This document shows positions 5,570 to 12,011 of a stretch of 13,156 bases of DNA, one piece after another. The notes under the pieces were generated by a model, which saw nothing but the letters and a program-made list of their open reading frames with translations, did no database searches and was not told where the DNA came from. The number at the start of each line of letters is the position of its first letter. Within the stretch, counting starts at the first letter, position 1. A program made the translations under genes and the position numbers. Source of the stretch: an uncultured Verrucomicrobiota bacterium (GTDB taxonomy: Bacteria > Verrucomicrobiota > Verrucomicrobiae > Opitutales > Opitutaceae); the NCBI GenBank assembly GCA_946482165.1, contig CAMLQS010000119.1, forward strand, positions 1 to 13,156, written 5' to 3'.

Positions 5570-7072
5570 TCAGCTCTTCCCCGAGTCCCCGTGCCACTGC
5601 CAGCCGGGATGGTGGACGTAGCCGAGCGCCTCCTTGACGCCCATGCCGCGGCTGGCGAGGCGGGTGAATTCGGCGCGGTGGGCATTCCAGATCCGGAGTT
5701 CTTCGGCGCCGGGTTTGTGACGGGCGGCATAGGGCACCCGGTTTCCCACCAGCATGACGAGGAAGCCTTCGCTGCCAAAGTCGGACTGGATGCTCGGCAT
5801 GCGGTAGCGGCAGAAATTGCTCGGTCCGTTTTCCGCGTAGAAATCCAGCAGTCCTTGGATTCTGGATACGTCGGTGTCGTTCCGGCAGCGCCGCCAGAAC
5901 GGGGTGTCTCGCGCGGTGTTGAACTTGTAGTGGATGGCCAGGAAGTCGCGGATGTCCTTCCAATTGTCGGACGTGAGATCGTTGAAAAGCGCGCGGATCG
6001 TGGGCGTGGGCTGCAGACGAGATTGGGAAAGCAATTGAATGATCGTCTCCGTGTGGCTGCACACGATCATGAGCGCGGTGGCCTCGAGCGGCTCCACGAA
6101 GCCGGCGGCGTTGCCGATCGCGACGACGTTTTCCACCCACTGGCGGCGATGGTGTCCGGAGCGGAATTTGACGATGCGCGGGGAGCGGGGCGCCTTGGGG
6201 TTGCAACGCAGGAACTCCTCGGCGGCGACCTCGTCGGAGATCGCCTGCGAGGAATACACGTAGCCGCGGTTCACGTGGTGCTCATGCTCGATCTGCCAGG
6301 CCCAGCCGGCGTCCATGGTCTCGGCGGTGGTGTAAGGCAGGATAGGCTCGTCGGTGCGTTCCCAGCCGCCGACCACGGCGCGATCGCAGAAGAGCGATCG
6401 ATCAAAGCTGATGAAGGGCTCTCCCAAGGCGCGCCCGATCAGTTCGGAGCGGAAGCCGCTCGCATCGATGAACAGATCGGCGCCGAAGCGCCGTCCGTCC
6501 CCCAACCCCACCGAGGCGATGCCGCCTTCCGGGCGCAATTCGGTGTCGGTGACTTTTCCGTCGACGATTTCCACGCCGCTCTCGCGCGCGATGGTTTCCA
6601 GCAGATGGACGAGCTTCACGTTCTCGATGTGGAAAGCCTGCCACCCCTCGATTTCGGGGCAGCCGTTGGGCTGGCGGACAAAGGCCTTGTCGTGCGCCAT
6701 CAAGGCTTGGGCGAGGTTGTTGCAGCGAAACTCCTCGTCACAGTAGAAGCCGTGCGGCATCGGCAGGTCTTTCCACTGGAGATCAAGCTGCTGAAGGAAG
6801 GCGTAATCGAAACGTCCTCGGGGTCCCCAGAGGAAGCGGACGCCGAGCTTCCACGTGGGCTCGGCGAGGGCGTAAAACCGTTTCCGGCTGATGCCGAGAA
6901 ACTCGAATATGTGCTTGGGGAAGCTGGGCGTGGTGCCTTCGCCGACGCCGATAACGCCGATCTCGGGGCTGCGCACCACGCGAACGGTGAGCTGCGGCAG
7001 TTTACGTTTGAACCCGAGGGCGGCGATGAGTCCGGCGCTGCCGGAGCCAAGAACGAGAACGGATTGAATCAT
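5570..7072 (-). CDS. Flavin-dependent (tryptophan) halogenase-like protein, variant motif
   Basis: A 500-residue protein of the FADH2-dependent halogenase family. The FAD dinucleotide fold GSGSAG is at residues 9-14. The conserved lysine that in known halogenases carries or guides hypohalous acid is K75 (EPTWKLGVRF). The block NAAGFVEPLEATAL (321-334) includes E330, matching the catalytic glutamate of PrnA-type enzymes. The diagnostic GWxWxIP motif is GWAWQIE here (256-262), so the proline is a glutamate, followed by the His-rich HEHH. The usual STG after the catalytic Glu, near the chloride site, is ATA. Length fits the family (about 500-540). Substrate unknown; activity on free tryptophan cannot be claimed. 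No flavin reductase or biosynthetic cluster is nearby. The ATG at 7072 starts directly at the FAD-binding strand; no Shine-Dalgarno sequence. It could be a halogenase acting on another substrate or a related non-halogenating flavoenzyme. Confidence 0.85.
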   Translation of the reverse strand: MIQSVLVLGSGSAGLIAALGFKRKLPQLTVRVVRSPEIGVIGVGEGTTPSFPKHIFEFLGISRKRFYALAEPTWKLGVRFLWGPRGRFDYAFLQQLDLQWKDLPMPHGFYCDEEFRCNNLAQALMAHDKAFVRQPNGCPEIEGWQAFHIENVKLVHLLETIARESGVEIVDGKVTDTELRPEGGIASVGLGDGRRFGADLFIDASGFRSELIGRALGEPFISFDRSLFCDRAVVGGWERTDEPILPYTTAETMDAGWAWQIEHEHHVNRGYVYSSQAISDEVAAEEFLRCNPKAPRSPRIVKFRSGHHRRQWVENVVAIGNAAGFVEPLEATALMIVCSHTETIIQLLSQSRLQPTPTIRALFNDLTSDNWKDIRDFLAIHYKFNTARDTPFWRRCRNDTDVSRIQGLLDFYAENGPSNFCRYRMPSIQSDFGSEGFLVMLVGNRVPYAARHKPGAEELRIWNAHRAEFTRLASRGMGVKEALGYVHHPGWQWHGDSGKS

Positions 7073-7435
7073 GAGCTGGAGGAGGAAAGCGGAGCCCGCG
7101 CGTCGGACGGCGGCGGTGCGGCGACACGGCTTCGCGACCGCTGAAGAACCAGGCGGGCAAGCGGTCCGTCATGCCGACGACGGGGCGACGACCATGCCTG
7201 GACACGAAGCCGAACCCGCGGGCGGGCGGGACGGCTCGTGCGCGAAGTTGAAAAACACGGGGTTCTTCGCAGGGCACGAAGCGAGGGGTGGGGTCCGAAA
7301 AACCTGTCCGTTTTTTCGTGCGCGCGGCAACGGAAATTCCGAACCGGCAGGCTACGTCGTTTCGTGGGGAGCGCCGGCTCGGCCTGCTTCGCGAAACGCC
7401 CGGCCGTTGCAGCCGTAACAGAAGCATACGCGCCC
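7073..7435. other. Gene-poor spacer upstream of the halogenase-like gene
   Basis: About 360 bp between the halogenase-like start and the ara terminator. Open frames cross it on both strands, but their products are Arg/Pro/Ser-rich with no recognisable domain, so I call no gene. It must carry the halogenase-like gene's promoter. An AT-rich inverted repeat (CGAAAAA ... TTTTTTCG, about 7299-7320) and a small IR (CTTCG ... CGAAG, about 7265-7281) are visible. Neither has an assigned function. Confidence 0.4.
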
Positions 7436-7463
7436 AAAAGAAAGGCGCACCCGAAGGTGCGCC
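7436..7463 (-). terminator. Intrinsic terminator of the arabinose operon
   Basis: Read on the minus strand, GGCGCACC-TTCG-GGTGCGCC forms a perfect 8-bp stem closed by a stable UUCG tetraloop (7463-7444), followed at once by TTTCTTTT (7443-7436). This is a textbook rho-independent terminator, 51 bp after the araD stop. A second perfect hairpin (GCCGGCG-TCTC-CGCCGGC, 7501-7484) lies between araD and it. Confidence 0.9.
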
Positions 7464-7483
7464 GCAAGAGGCAGTCTCGGACG

Positions 7484-7501
7484 GCCGGCGGAGACGCCGG
7501 C
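7484..7501 (-). other. Hairpin just downstream of araD
   Basis: A perfect 7-bp GC stem with a 4-nt loop, 13 bp after the araD stop and 20 bp before the U-tailed terminator. It has no U-run of its own. In the transcript it could protect the 3' end of the ara mRNA from exonucleases or assist termination. Confidence 0.45.
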
Positions 7502-7514
7502 GTGCCCGCTCAGA

Positions 7515-8225
7515 TCAGCAGTTGCCGCCGGGCTGGCCGTAGTAGGCGCCGGGGCCGTGCTTGCGCTTGAAGTGCTTGTCGCGGAGCGCGGCCTCGATGA
7601 TCGGGAGCTGTGGCTCGAGCTGGAGCGACATGAGCGCCATCTGGGCGATGCACTCGGTGGCGACGGCGACCTCGACGGCCTTGGCGACGTTCTTGCCCCA
7701 GGTGAAAGGCGCGTGGCGGTTGACGAGCACGGCGGGAAAATCCGCCGGATCGAGGCCGCGCTGGGTGAAGAGCTCGACGATGACGCTGCCCGTCTCCCAC
7801 TCGTAGGCGCCGCCGCTGATCTCGGCGGGAGTCATTTTGCGAGTCACGGGGACGTTGCCGTAGAAATAGTCGGCGTGCGTGGTGCCGAAGATCGGGATCT
7901 CGCGGCCGGCCTGGGCGAAGGCGGTGGCGTGCGAGGAGTGCGTGTGGACGACGCCGCCGATTTCCTTGAACGCGAGAAACAGCCGGCGGTGCGTGGGCGT
8001 GTCGGAGGAGGGGCGGAGCGAGCCCTCGACCTGTTTGCCGTCGAGGTCGATGAGGACCATGTCGGCGGGCTTGAGGTCGTCGTAGGCGACGCCCGAGGGC
8101 TTGATGGCGAAAATGCCTTTCGAGCGATCGATGGCGGAGGCGTTGCCGAAGGTCAGGTTGATGAGACCGTGTTTCGGCAAGGCGACGTTGGCTTCGTAGG
8201 CTTCGCGTTTGAGTTCTTCGAGCAT
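7515..8225 (-). CDS. araD: L-ribulose-5-phosphate 4-epimerase
   Basis: A 236-residue cytoplasmic metal-dependent enzyme converting L-ribulose 5-phosphate to D-xylulose 5-phosphate, the last step of the L-arabinose pathway. It aligns by eye along its whole length with E. coli AraD (231 residues). Shared blocks include LPKHGLINLTFGNASAID (16-33), IKPSGV (41-46), PSSDTPTHR (72-80), HTHSSHA (94-100), TTHADYFYG (115-123), EWETGSVIVE (142-151) and DKHFKRKHG near the end. Zinc ligands are H94, H96 and H171, with D75 in the SSDTPTH loop and the active-site D119. An L-fuculose-phosphate aldolase relative is excluded by this match. It is the last gene of the operon, 27 bp after araH and upstream of the terminator. 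The ATG leader is CCACTCCC, with no Shine-Dalgarno sequence. Placing araD after the transporter genes rather than next to araA is unlike enteric bacteria. Confidence 0.96.
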   Translation of the reverse strand: MLEELKREAYEANVALPKHGLINLTFGNASAIDRSKGIFAIKPSGVAYDDLKPADMVLIDLDGKQVEGSLRPSSDTPTHRRLFLAFKEIGGVVHTHSSHATAFAQAGREIPIFGTTHADYFYGNVPVTRKMTPAEISGGAYEWETGSVIVELFTQRGLDPADFPAVLVNRHAPFTWGKNVAKAVEVAVATECIAQMALMSLQLEPQLPIIEAALRDKHFKRKHGPGAYYGQPGGNC

Positions 8226-8252
8226 GGGAGTGGGGGGAAAGTGAAGCGGAGG

Positions 8253-9215
8253 TCAGGCGCGGCGCTTGAACCGATCAAGCATCACGGCGCCGAGCAGGAT
8301 GACGCCGCGAACAACGTATTGATAGTTGGATGGTATCCCGCGCAAATTCATCGCGTTTTGAACGATGGCCATGATGAGCACGCCGGCCACGACCGCGCCG
8401 ATGCGCGCGACACCGCCGCTCAACGAGACACCGCCGAGCACGCAGGCGGAGATGACCTCGAGTTCGAGACCTTGCGAGACATTAGGCTGCCCGCTGGTCA
8501 TGCGGGCCGCGAGAATAAGGCCGGCAAAAGCGGCCGCGACTCCCTGCATGGTAAAGATGACGATCTTGATACGTGTGACGGGCACGCCGGCGAGGTGGGC
8601 GGCCTCCTTGTTGCCGCCGATGGCGAGGGCGTTGCGACCGAAGATCGTGAAATTCAGCAACACCCAGAAGAGCGCGAAGCAGCCAAGCGTCAGCCAGACA
8701 GGAGTGGGCACGCCGAGAAAGGAGCTGGTTCCGAGCGCGTAAAAGCCGTCGGTGCGGATACCGACGGGTTTGCCGTCGGGAATAATCAAGCCAAGGCCGC
8801 GCACAACCTGCATCGTGGCGAGGGTGGTGATGAGAGCGTTGATGCCGACACGCGCCACGAGGATGCCGTTGGTCAACCCGATGATCGCTCCCGCGCCGAG
8901 CGCGACGACGACGCCCAAGGTCACACTCCCGGTGGAATTCATCACGGTGGCGCCGAGCACGCCGGAGAAGGCGACTACGGAGCCGACCGAGAGGTCAAAG
9001 TCTCCCGCCGCTAGACAGAACATCATCGTGCAGGCGATTATGCCAATGGTGGTGACGGAAAGCGCGAGGCCGCGGAGGTTCGCGACGGAGAAAAAGTTCT
9101 CCACGAAGATCGAACATCCGACGAATAGCAGGGCGAAGACCAGCAGCATGCCGGCCGAATCCCAGAGGCGGGAAACGGTCGAGGGCTGGGTGGAGGCGGA
9201 AGCGTGGGAACTCAT
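8253..9215 (-). CDS. araH: L-arabinose ABC transporter permease
   Basis: A 320-residue inner-membrane permease of the BPD_transp_2 (sugar) type, which should form the translocation channel as a dimer with AraG bound. Hydrophobic segments run through almost the whole length from about residue 20. By-eye similarity to E. coli AraH (about 328 residues) is strong throughout: FCLAAGDFDLSVGSV (66-80), INALITTLATMQVVRGL (125-141), LAIGGNKEAAHLAGVPV (about 197-213), MTSGQP and ISACVLGGVSLSGG (about 239-265), and QYVVRG (about 303-308). The match is closer to AraH than to RbsC or MglC, which sets the substrate as L-arabinose together with AraF. Start ATG at 9215, 24 bp after the araG stop; the leader (TCTCTTTTCACGTTCG) has G at -1, the one exception to the local C(-1) pattern. 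Confidence 0.95.
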   Translation of the reverse strand: MSSHASASTQPSTVSRLWDSAGMLLVFALLFVGCSIFVENFFSVANLRGLALSVTTIGIIACTMMFCLAAGDFDLSVGSVVAFSGVLGATVMNSTGSVTLGVVVALGAGAIIGLTNGILVARVGINALITTLATMQVVRGLGLIIPDGKPVGIRTDGFYALGTSSFLGVPTPVWLTLGCFALFWVLLNFTIFGRNALAIGGNKEAAHLAGVPVTRIKIVIFTMQGVAAAFAGLILAARMTSGQPNVSQGLELEVISACVLGGVSLSGGVARIGAVVAGVLIMAIVQNAMNLRGIPSNYQYVVRGVILLGAVMLDRFKRRA

Positions 9216-9239
9216 CGAACGTGAAAAGAGAAAAAGGGT

Positions 9240-10775
9240 TTAGGCGGCCGCCTCGGCGGCGGAGCCGGACGGAAGCGCGGCGTGCAAGACGGCCTCGGGC
9301 GTGGCGGCCCCGCGGGTGAACTCGGCGGCGACGAGTCCCTCGCGCATGACGATGACGCGGTCGGAGATGCCGAGCACCTCGGGCAATTCGCTGGAAACGA
9401 TGACGACGGCGACGCCGGTCTCGGCGAGTTCGTGGATGAGCGCGTAGATCTCGCTCTTGGCGCCGATGTCGATGCCGCGCGTCGGTTCGTCGAGGACGAT
9501 CACGCGCACGTTTTCCGAAAGCCAGCGGGCCAAGATGGCTTTTTGCTGGTTACCGCCGGAGAGGTTGCCGATGAGCGTCTCGGCCGAAGCGGTGCGCACG
9601 CGCAGGCTGGCGATTTTCTCGCGGGCGTTTCGCTTCTCCCAAGTGAAGTCGAGAAAGAGACCGGCGCGGAGCCGGGTGCGGCGCGCGCTGAGGTTGATGT
9701 TTTCCGCGACGGAGCGGATGGCGACGATGCCCTCTTTCTTGCGATCTTCGGGGCAAAAAACGAGGCCGGCCCGGATCGCGGTGCGCGGCGAGCCGGAGCG
9801 GAGCGGTTCGCCGTGGATCCTGACCTCGCCCGCCGTCGGCTCGACGGCGCCGCAGACGAGGCGCATGAGCTCGCTGCGACCGGCGCCGACGAGGCCGAAA
9901 AAACCGAGGACTTCGCCGCGTTTGACGGAGAACGAGACCGGCGCGCGCAGGCCGGGCCCGGCAAGTTCGCGAACTTCGAGGCCGTCGGGGCGCTGGAGGC
10001 GCGGGCGGTAGTTGTAGACGTTGGTAAGCTCGCGGCCGACCATGCTCTTCACGAGCGCGTCACGCGTCACGGAGGCGAGCGAGTCGTGGGTCACGACATG
10101 GCGTCCGTCGCGGAACACCGTGGCGGCGTCGCAGATCTCGTAGACCTCGTCCATGCGGTGAGTCACATAGAGGATGGCGTGGCCGCGGGCCTTGAGATCG
10201 CGGATGATCTCGAAAAGACGCGCGGTTTCCTTGGCGGAGAGGCTGCTCGTGGGCTCGTCGAAGGCGACGACGCGCGCGCCGCGGCCGAGGGCCTTGGCGA
10301 TCTCCACCATCTGACGTTGCGCGAGGGAGAGGCGGCCCAGGCGCGTGTCGGGCGAAATGTCCTCGCCGACCAGCGCAAGCAAGCGCGCGGCCTCGGCGCG
10401 GAGCGCGGCGCGGTCGAGGAGCAGGCCGCGACGCGGGTAGCGGCCGATCAGAAGATTCTCCGCGACCGTCATCTCGGGGACGAGATGCAGCTCCTGGTAG
10501 ATGACGGCGACGCCGGCCGCGATGGCTTCCGCGGTGGAGGCGAAGGAGCGCTCCACGCCGTCGAGACGCACGGAACCGGAGGTGGCGTGATAGGCGCCGC
10601 TGAGGATCTTGAGCAGCGTGGATTTGCCCGCGCCGTTCTCACCCATCAGCGCGTGGACGCTGCCGCCGCGCACGGCGAAGGATACGCCGTCGAGCGCGCG
10701 CACGCCGGGGAACTCCTTGGCGAGCGCGACGAACTCGAGGGAAGTGGCGACGGGCGCGGCGGCGGTGATGGGCAT
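9240..10775 (-). CDS. araG: L-arabinose ABC transporter, double ATP-binding protein
   Basis: A 511-residue cytoplasmic ATPase with two fused ABC domains that powers arabinose import with AraF and AraH. Domain 1 has Walker A GENGAGKST (45-53), signature LSLAQRQ (149-155) and Walker B VVAFDEPTSSLS (169-180). Domain 2 has the degenerate Walker A GLVGAGRSE (294-302) typical of sugar transporters of this class, signature LSGGNQQK (405-412) and Walker B VIVLDEPTRGID (425-436). Length fits AraG/RbsA/MglA (about 500). Naming it AraG rather than RbsA or MglA rests on its place between araF and araH. The frame stays open upstream to 11204 inside araF, but the extra sequence is Arg-rich and out of frame with araF. 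The ATG at 10775, with leader CCCGCCCC, is therefore chosen. It lies 110 bp after araF, with the three-way-junction repeat between. Confidence 0.94.
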   Translation of the reverse strand: MPITAAAPVATSLEFVALAKEFPGVRALDGVSFAVRGGSVHALMGENGAGKSTLLKILSGAYHATSGSVRLDGVERSFASTAEAIAAGVAVIYQELHLVPEMTVAENLLIGRYPRRGLLLDRAALRAEAARLLALVGEDISPDTRLGRLSLAQRQMVEIAKALGRGARVVAFDEPTSSLSAKETARLFEIIRDLKARGHAILYVTHRMDEVYEICDAATVFRDGRHVVTHDSLASVTRDALVKSMVGRELTNVYNYRPRLQRPDGLEVRELAGPGLRAPVSFSVKRGEVLGFFGLVGAGRSELMRLVCGAVEPTAGEVRIHGEPLRSGSPRTAIRAGLVFCPEDRKKEGIVAIRSVAENINLSARRTRLRAGLFLDFTWEKRNAREKIASLRVRTASAETLIGNLSGGNQQKAILARWLSENVRVIVLDEPTRGIDIGAKSEIYALIHELAETGVAVVIVSSELPEVLGISDRVIVMREGLVAAEFTRGAATPEAVLHAALPSGSAAEAAA

Positions 10776-10807
10776 GGGGCGGGAACGAATGCGTGTGTGC
10801 GATGCGT

Positions 10808-10856
10808 TGTAGGCCAGGCCGCTGGCCTGGCCGCCCGACCAACGGTCGGGCCTACA
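10808..10856. repeat. 49-bp three-way-junction palindromic element between araF and araG
   Basis: Outer arms TGTAGG (10808-10813) and CCTACA (10851-10856) enclose two perfect hairpins. CCAGGCC-GCT-GGCCTGG is at 10814-10830 and CCCGACC-AAC-GGTCGGG at 10834-10850. Either strand folds into a compact Y shape. Because nearly every base is paired and both hairpins are perfect, this is not chance. It resembles REP/BIME-type dispersed palindromes; I recall similar elements in verrucomicrobial genomes but cannot verify that here. It lies in the transcribed araF-araG gap. Confidence 0.85.
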
Positions 10857-10885
10857 GGGGCGGGCGGGCTCGCGGCGGCGCCCCT

Positions 10886-11911
10886 TTAGAGCACACCCTC
10901 GGACTTCAGCACTTCCTCGAAGTTTTCGCGGGTGATGAGGCGGCCGGGCGTCCAAGTCTCGGGGGCCGGCGTTTTGCCCTCCTTGACCCAGAGATAAAGC
11001 ATCTCGGCGGTGAGGAAGCCCTCGGTCGGCGCGGAGACGTAGATGGAGCCGTAGAAGCCGGTCGGCGCGGGCTTGCGAAGTTCGTCGAGGCAGTCGGTGC
11101 CGTTGATGCCGATGCCGATGACATTGGCGGCGGCGAGATTCTGACCTTCGGTGGCGCGGACGGCGCCGAGGACGGCGGTGTCGTTCATGCCGGCGACGAT
11201 CCAATTCTTGATCCCGGTCTTCTGGGCAAGGAGCGCATTGGTGGCATCAAAGCTGCCGGGGATGTCGGTGGTCTTTTGCGGCGCCTTGAAGATGCGATCG
11301 GCGGGGAAGCCGGATTCCTTGAGAGCGGAGATGACGCCGTCCGTGCGCTGGCGGGCGGTGTCGAGCTCCTCGAAGGTGACGACGCAGGCGGCGGTCTCGG
11401 CGGGGTTCCAGCCGCGGCGCTTCATCTCCTCGGCGAGCGTGCGTCCGGACATCTCGCCGATCTGCGAGGCGGACATGCCGAGGTAGGGCACTTCGGCGAT
11501 GAACTTGCCGTCGGCGCCGACGAAGCGGTCGTCGACAGTGACGACCTTGAGCCCGGCGGCCTTGGCCTTGGCGACGATGGCGGGCCCGAGGCGGACGTCG
11601 GGCGTGCAGATGACGAAGCCCTGCGCGCCGTTGGCGGCGAGGCTGTCGATGGCGGCGAGGGTTTTCTCGCCGTCGGGCACGCCGATCTTGATGACCTCGA
11701 AGCCATGCTGAGCGCCGGCCTTGTCGGCGCCTTTCCACTCATACTGGAACCAAGGTTCCTCGGGCTGCTTCACGAGGAAGCCGAGCTTGATCTTCTTTTC
11801 GGAGGAGGCGGAGGCGCCGGGGGCGGAGCTGTCGGAGGATTTGCTGCACGCGGTGAAGCCAAGGGCGACGGCACAGCCGAGAACGGAGGCGAGAAGACGA
11901 AGGGGAGGCAT
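10886..11911 (-). CDS. araF: L-arabinose-binding protein, predicted lipoprotein
   Basis: A 341-residue periplasmic-type sugar-binding protein that would deliver L-arabinose to AraGH. By-eye similarity to E. coli AraF (329 residues) is very strong: KLGFLVKQPEEPWFQ (42-56), GFEVIKIGVPDGEKTL (70-85), AIDSLAANGAQGFVICTPD (87-105), ELDTARQRT (182-190), MNDTAVLGAVRATEGQ (242-257) and IGIGINGTD (265-273). Unlike E. coli AraF, the signal ends in ALGFTAC, a lipobox with Cys22 and a Ser/Ala-rich tether after it, so it is probably membrane-anchored. The ATG at 11911 puts this signal at the N-terminus. A longer frame to 12004 runs through the upstream repeat hairpin (giving SYRSHKTYRTY) and is rejected. 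The leader ends in GCCACCCC. Structured elements flank the gene on both sides: the U-tailed hairpin upstream and the three-way palindrome downstream. Confidence 0.95.
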   Translation of the reverse strand: MPPLRLLASVLGCAVALGFTACSKSSDSSAPGASASSEKKIKLGFLVKQPEEPWFQYEWKGADKAGAQHGFEVIKIGVPDGEKTLAAIDSLAANGAQGFVICTPDVRLGPAIVAKAKAAGLKVVTVDDRFVGADGKFIAEVPYLGMSASQIGEMSGRTLAEEMKRRGWNPAETAACVVTFEELDTARQRTDGVISALKESGFPADRIFKAPQKTTDIPGSFDATNALLAQKTGIKNWIVAGMNDTAVLGAVRATEGQNLAAANVIGIGINGTDCLDELRKPAPTGFYGSIYVSAPTEGFLTAEMLYLWVKEGKTPAPETWTPGRLITRENFEEVLKSEGVL

Positions 11912-11948
11912 GGGGTGGCGGGTGGGAGCTACAGAGGTCGTGAGGATT

Positions 11949-11991
11949 AAAAAATAGGTCCTATAAGTCTTATGGGACCTATAGGACCTAT
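11949..11991 (-). terminator. U-tailed 16-bp hairpin between araA and araF (terminator or attenuator)
   Basis: On the minus strand, ATAGGTCCTATAGGTC pairs over 16 bp (one G-U) with GACTTATAGGACCTAT around loop CCATAA (11991-11954). The U-run TTTTT follows (11953-11949). It begins 20 bp after the araA stop. Form and place fit a rho-independent terminator or a partial terminator inside the operon. The sequence is also a degenerate 9-bp tandem repeat (ATAGGTCCT, ATAGGTCCC, ATAAGACTT, ATAGGACCT). Confidence 0.75.
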
Positions 11992-12011
11992 GTTGGGACA
12001 ACAAACTCGCG

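Noticed and set aside
7002..7427. 141-codon minus-strand frame overlapping the halogenase-like start
   Set aside because: Low-complexity Arg/Pro/Ser composition, out of frame overlap with a firmly identified gene and no recognisable domain.
10808..10856. CRISPR repeat or transposon end
   Set aside because: A single palindromic element with no spacers, no second copy in the window and no transposase; better described as a REP-like element.
10776..11204. Upstream extension of araG into araF
   Set aside because: The open frame continues, but the extra residues are Arg/His-rich, overlap araF out of frame and have no family match; the ATG at 10775 gives the normal AraG length.
11912..12004. Upstream extension of araF from an ATG at 12004
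   Set aside because: It would translate the repeat hairpin into SYRSHKTYRTY and bury the lipoprotein signal; the ATG at 11911 places the signal correctly.
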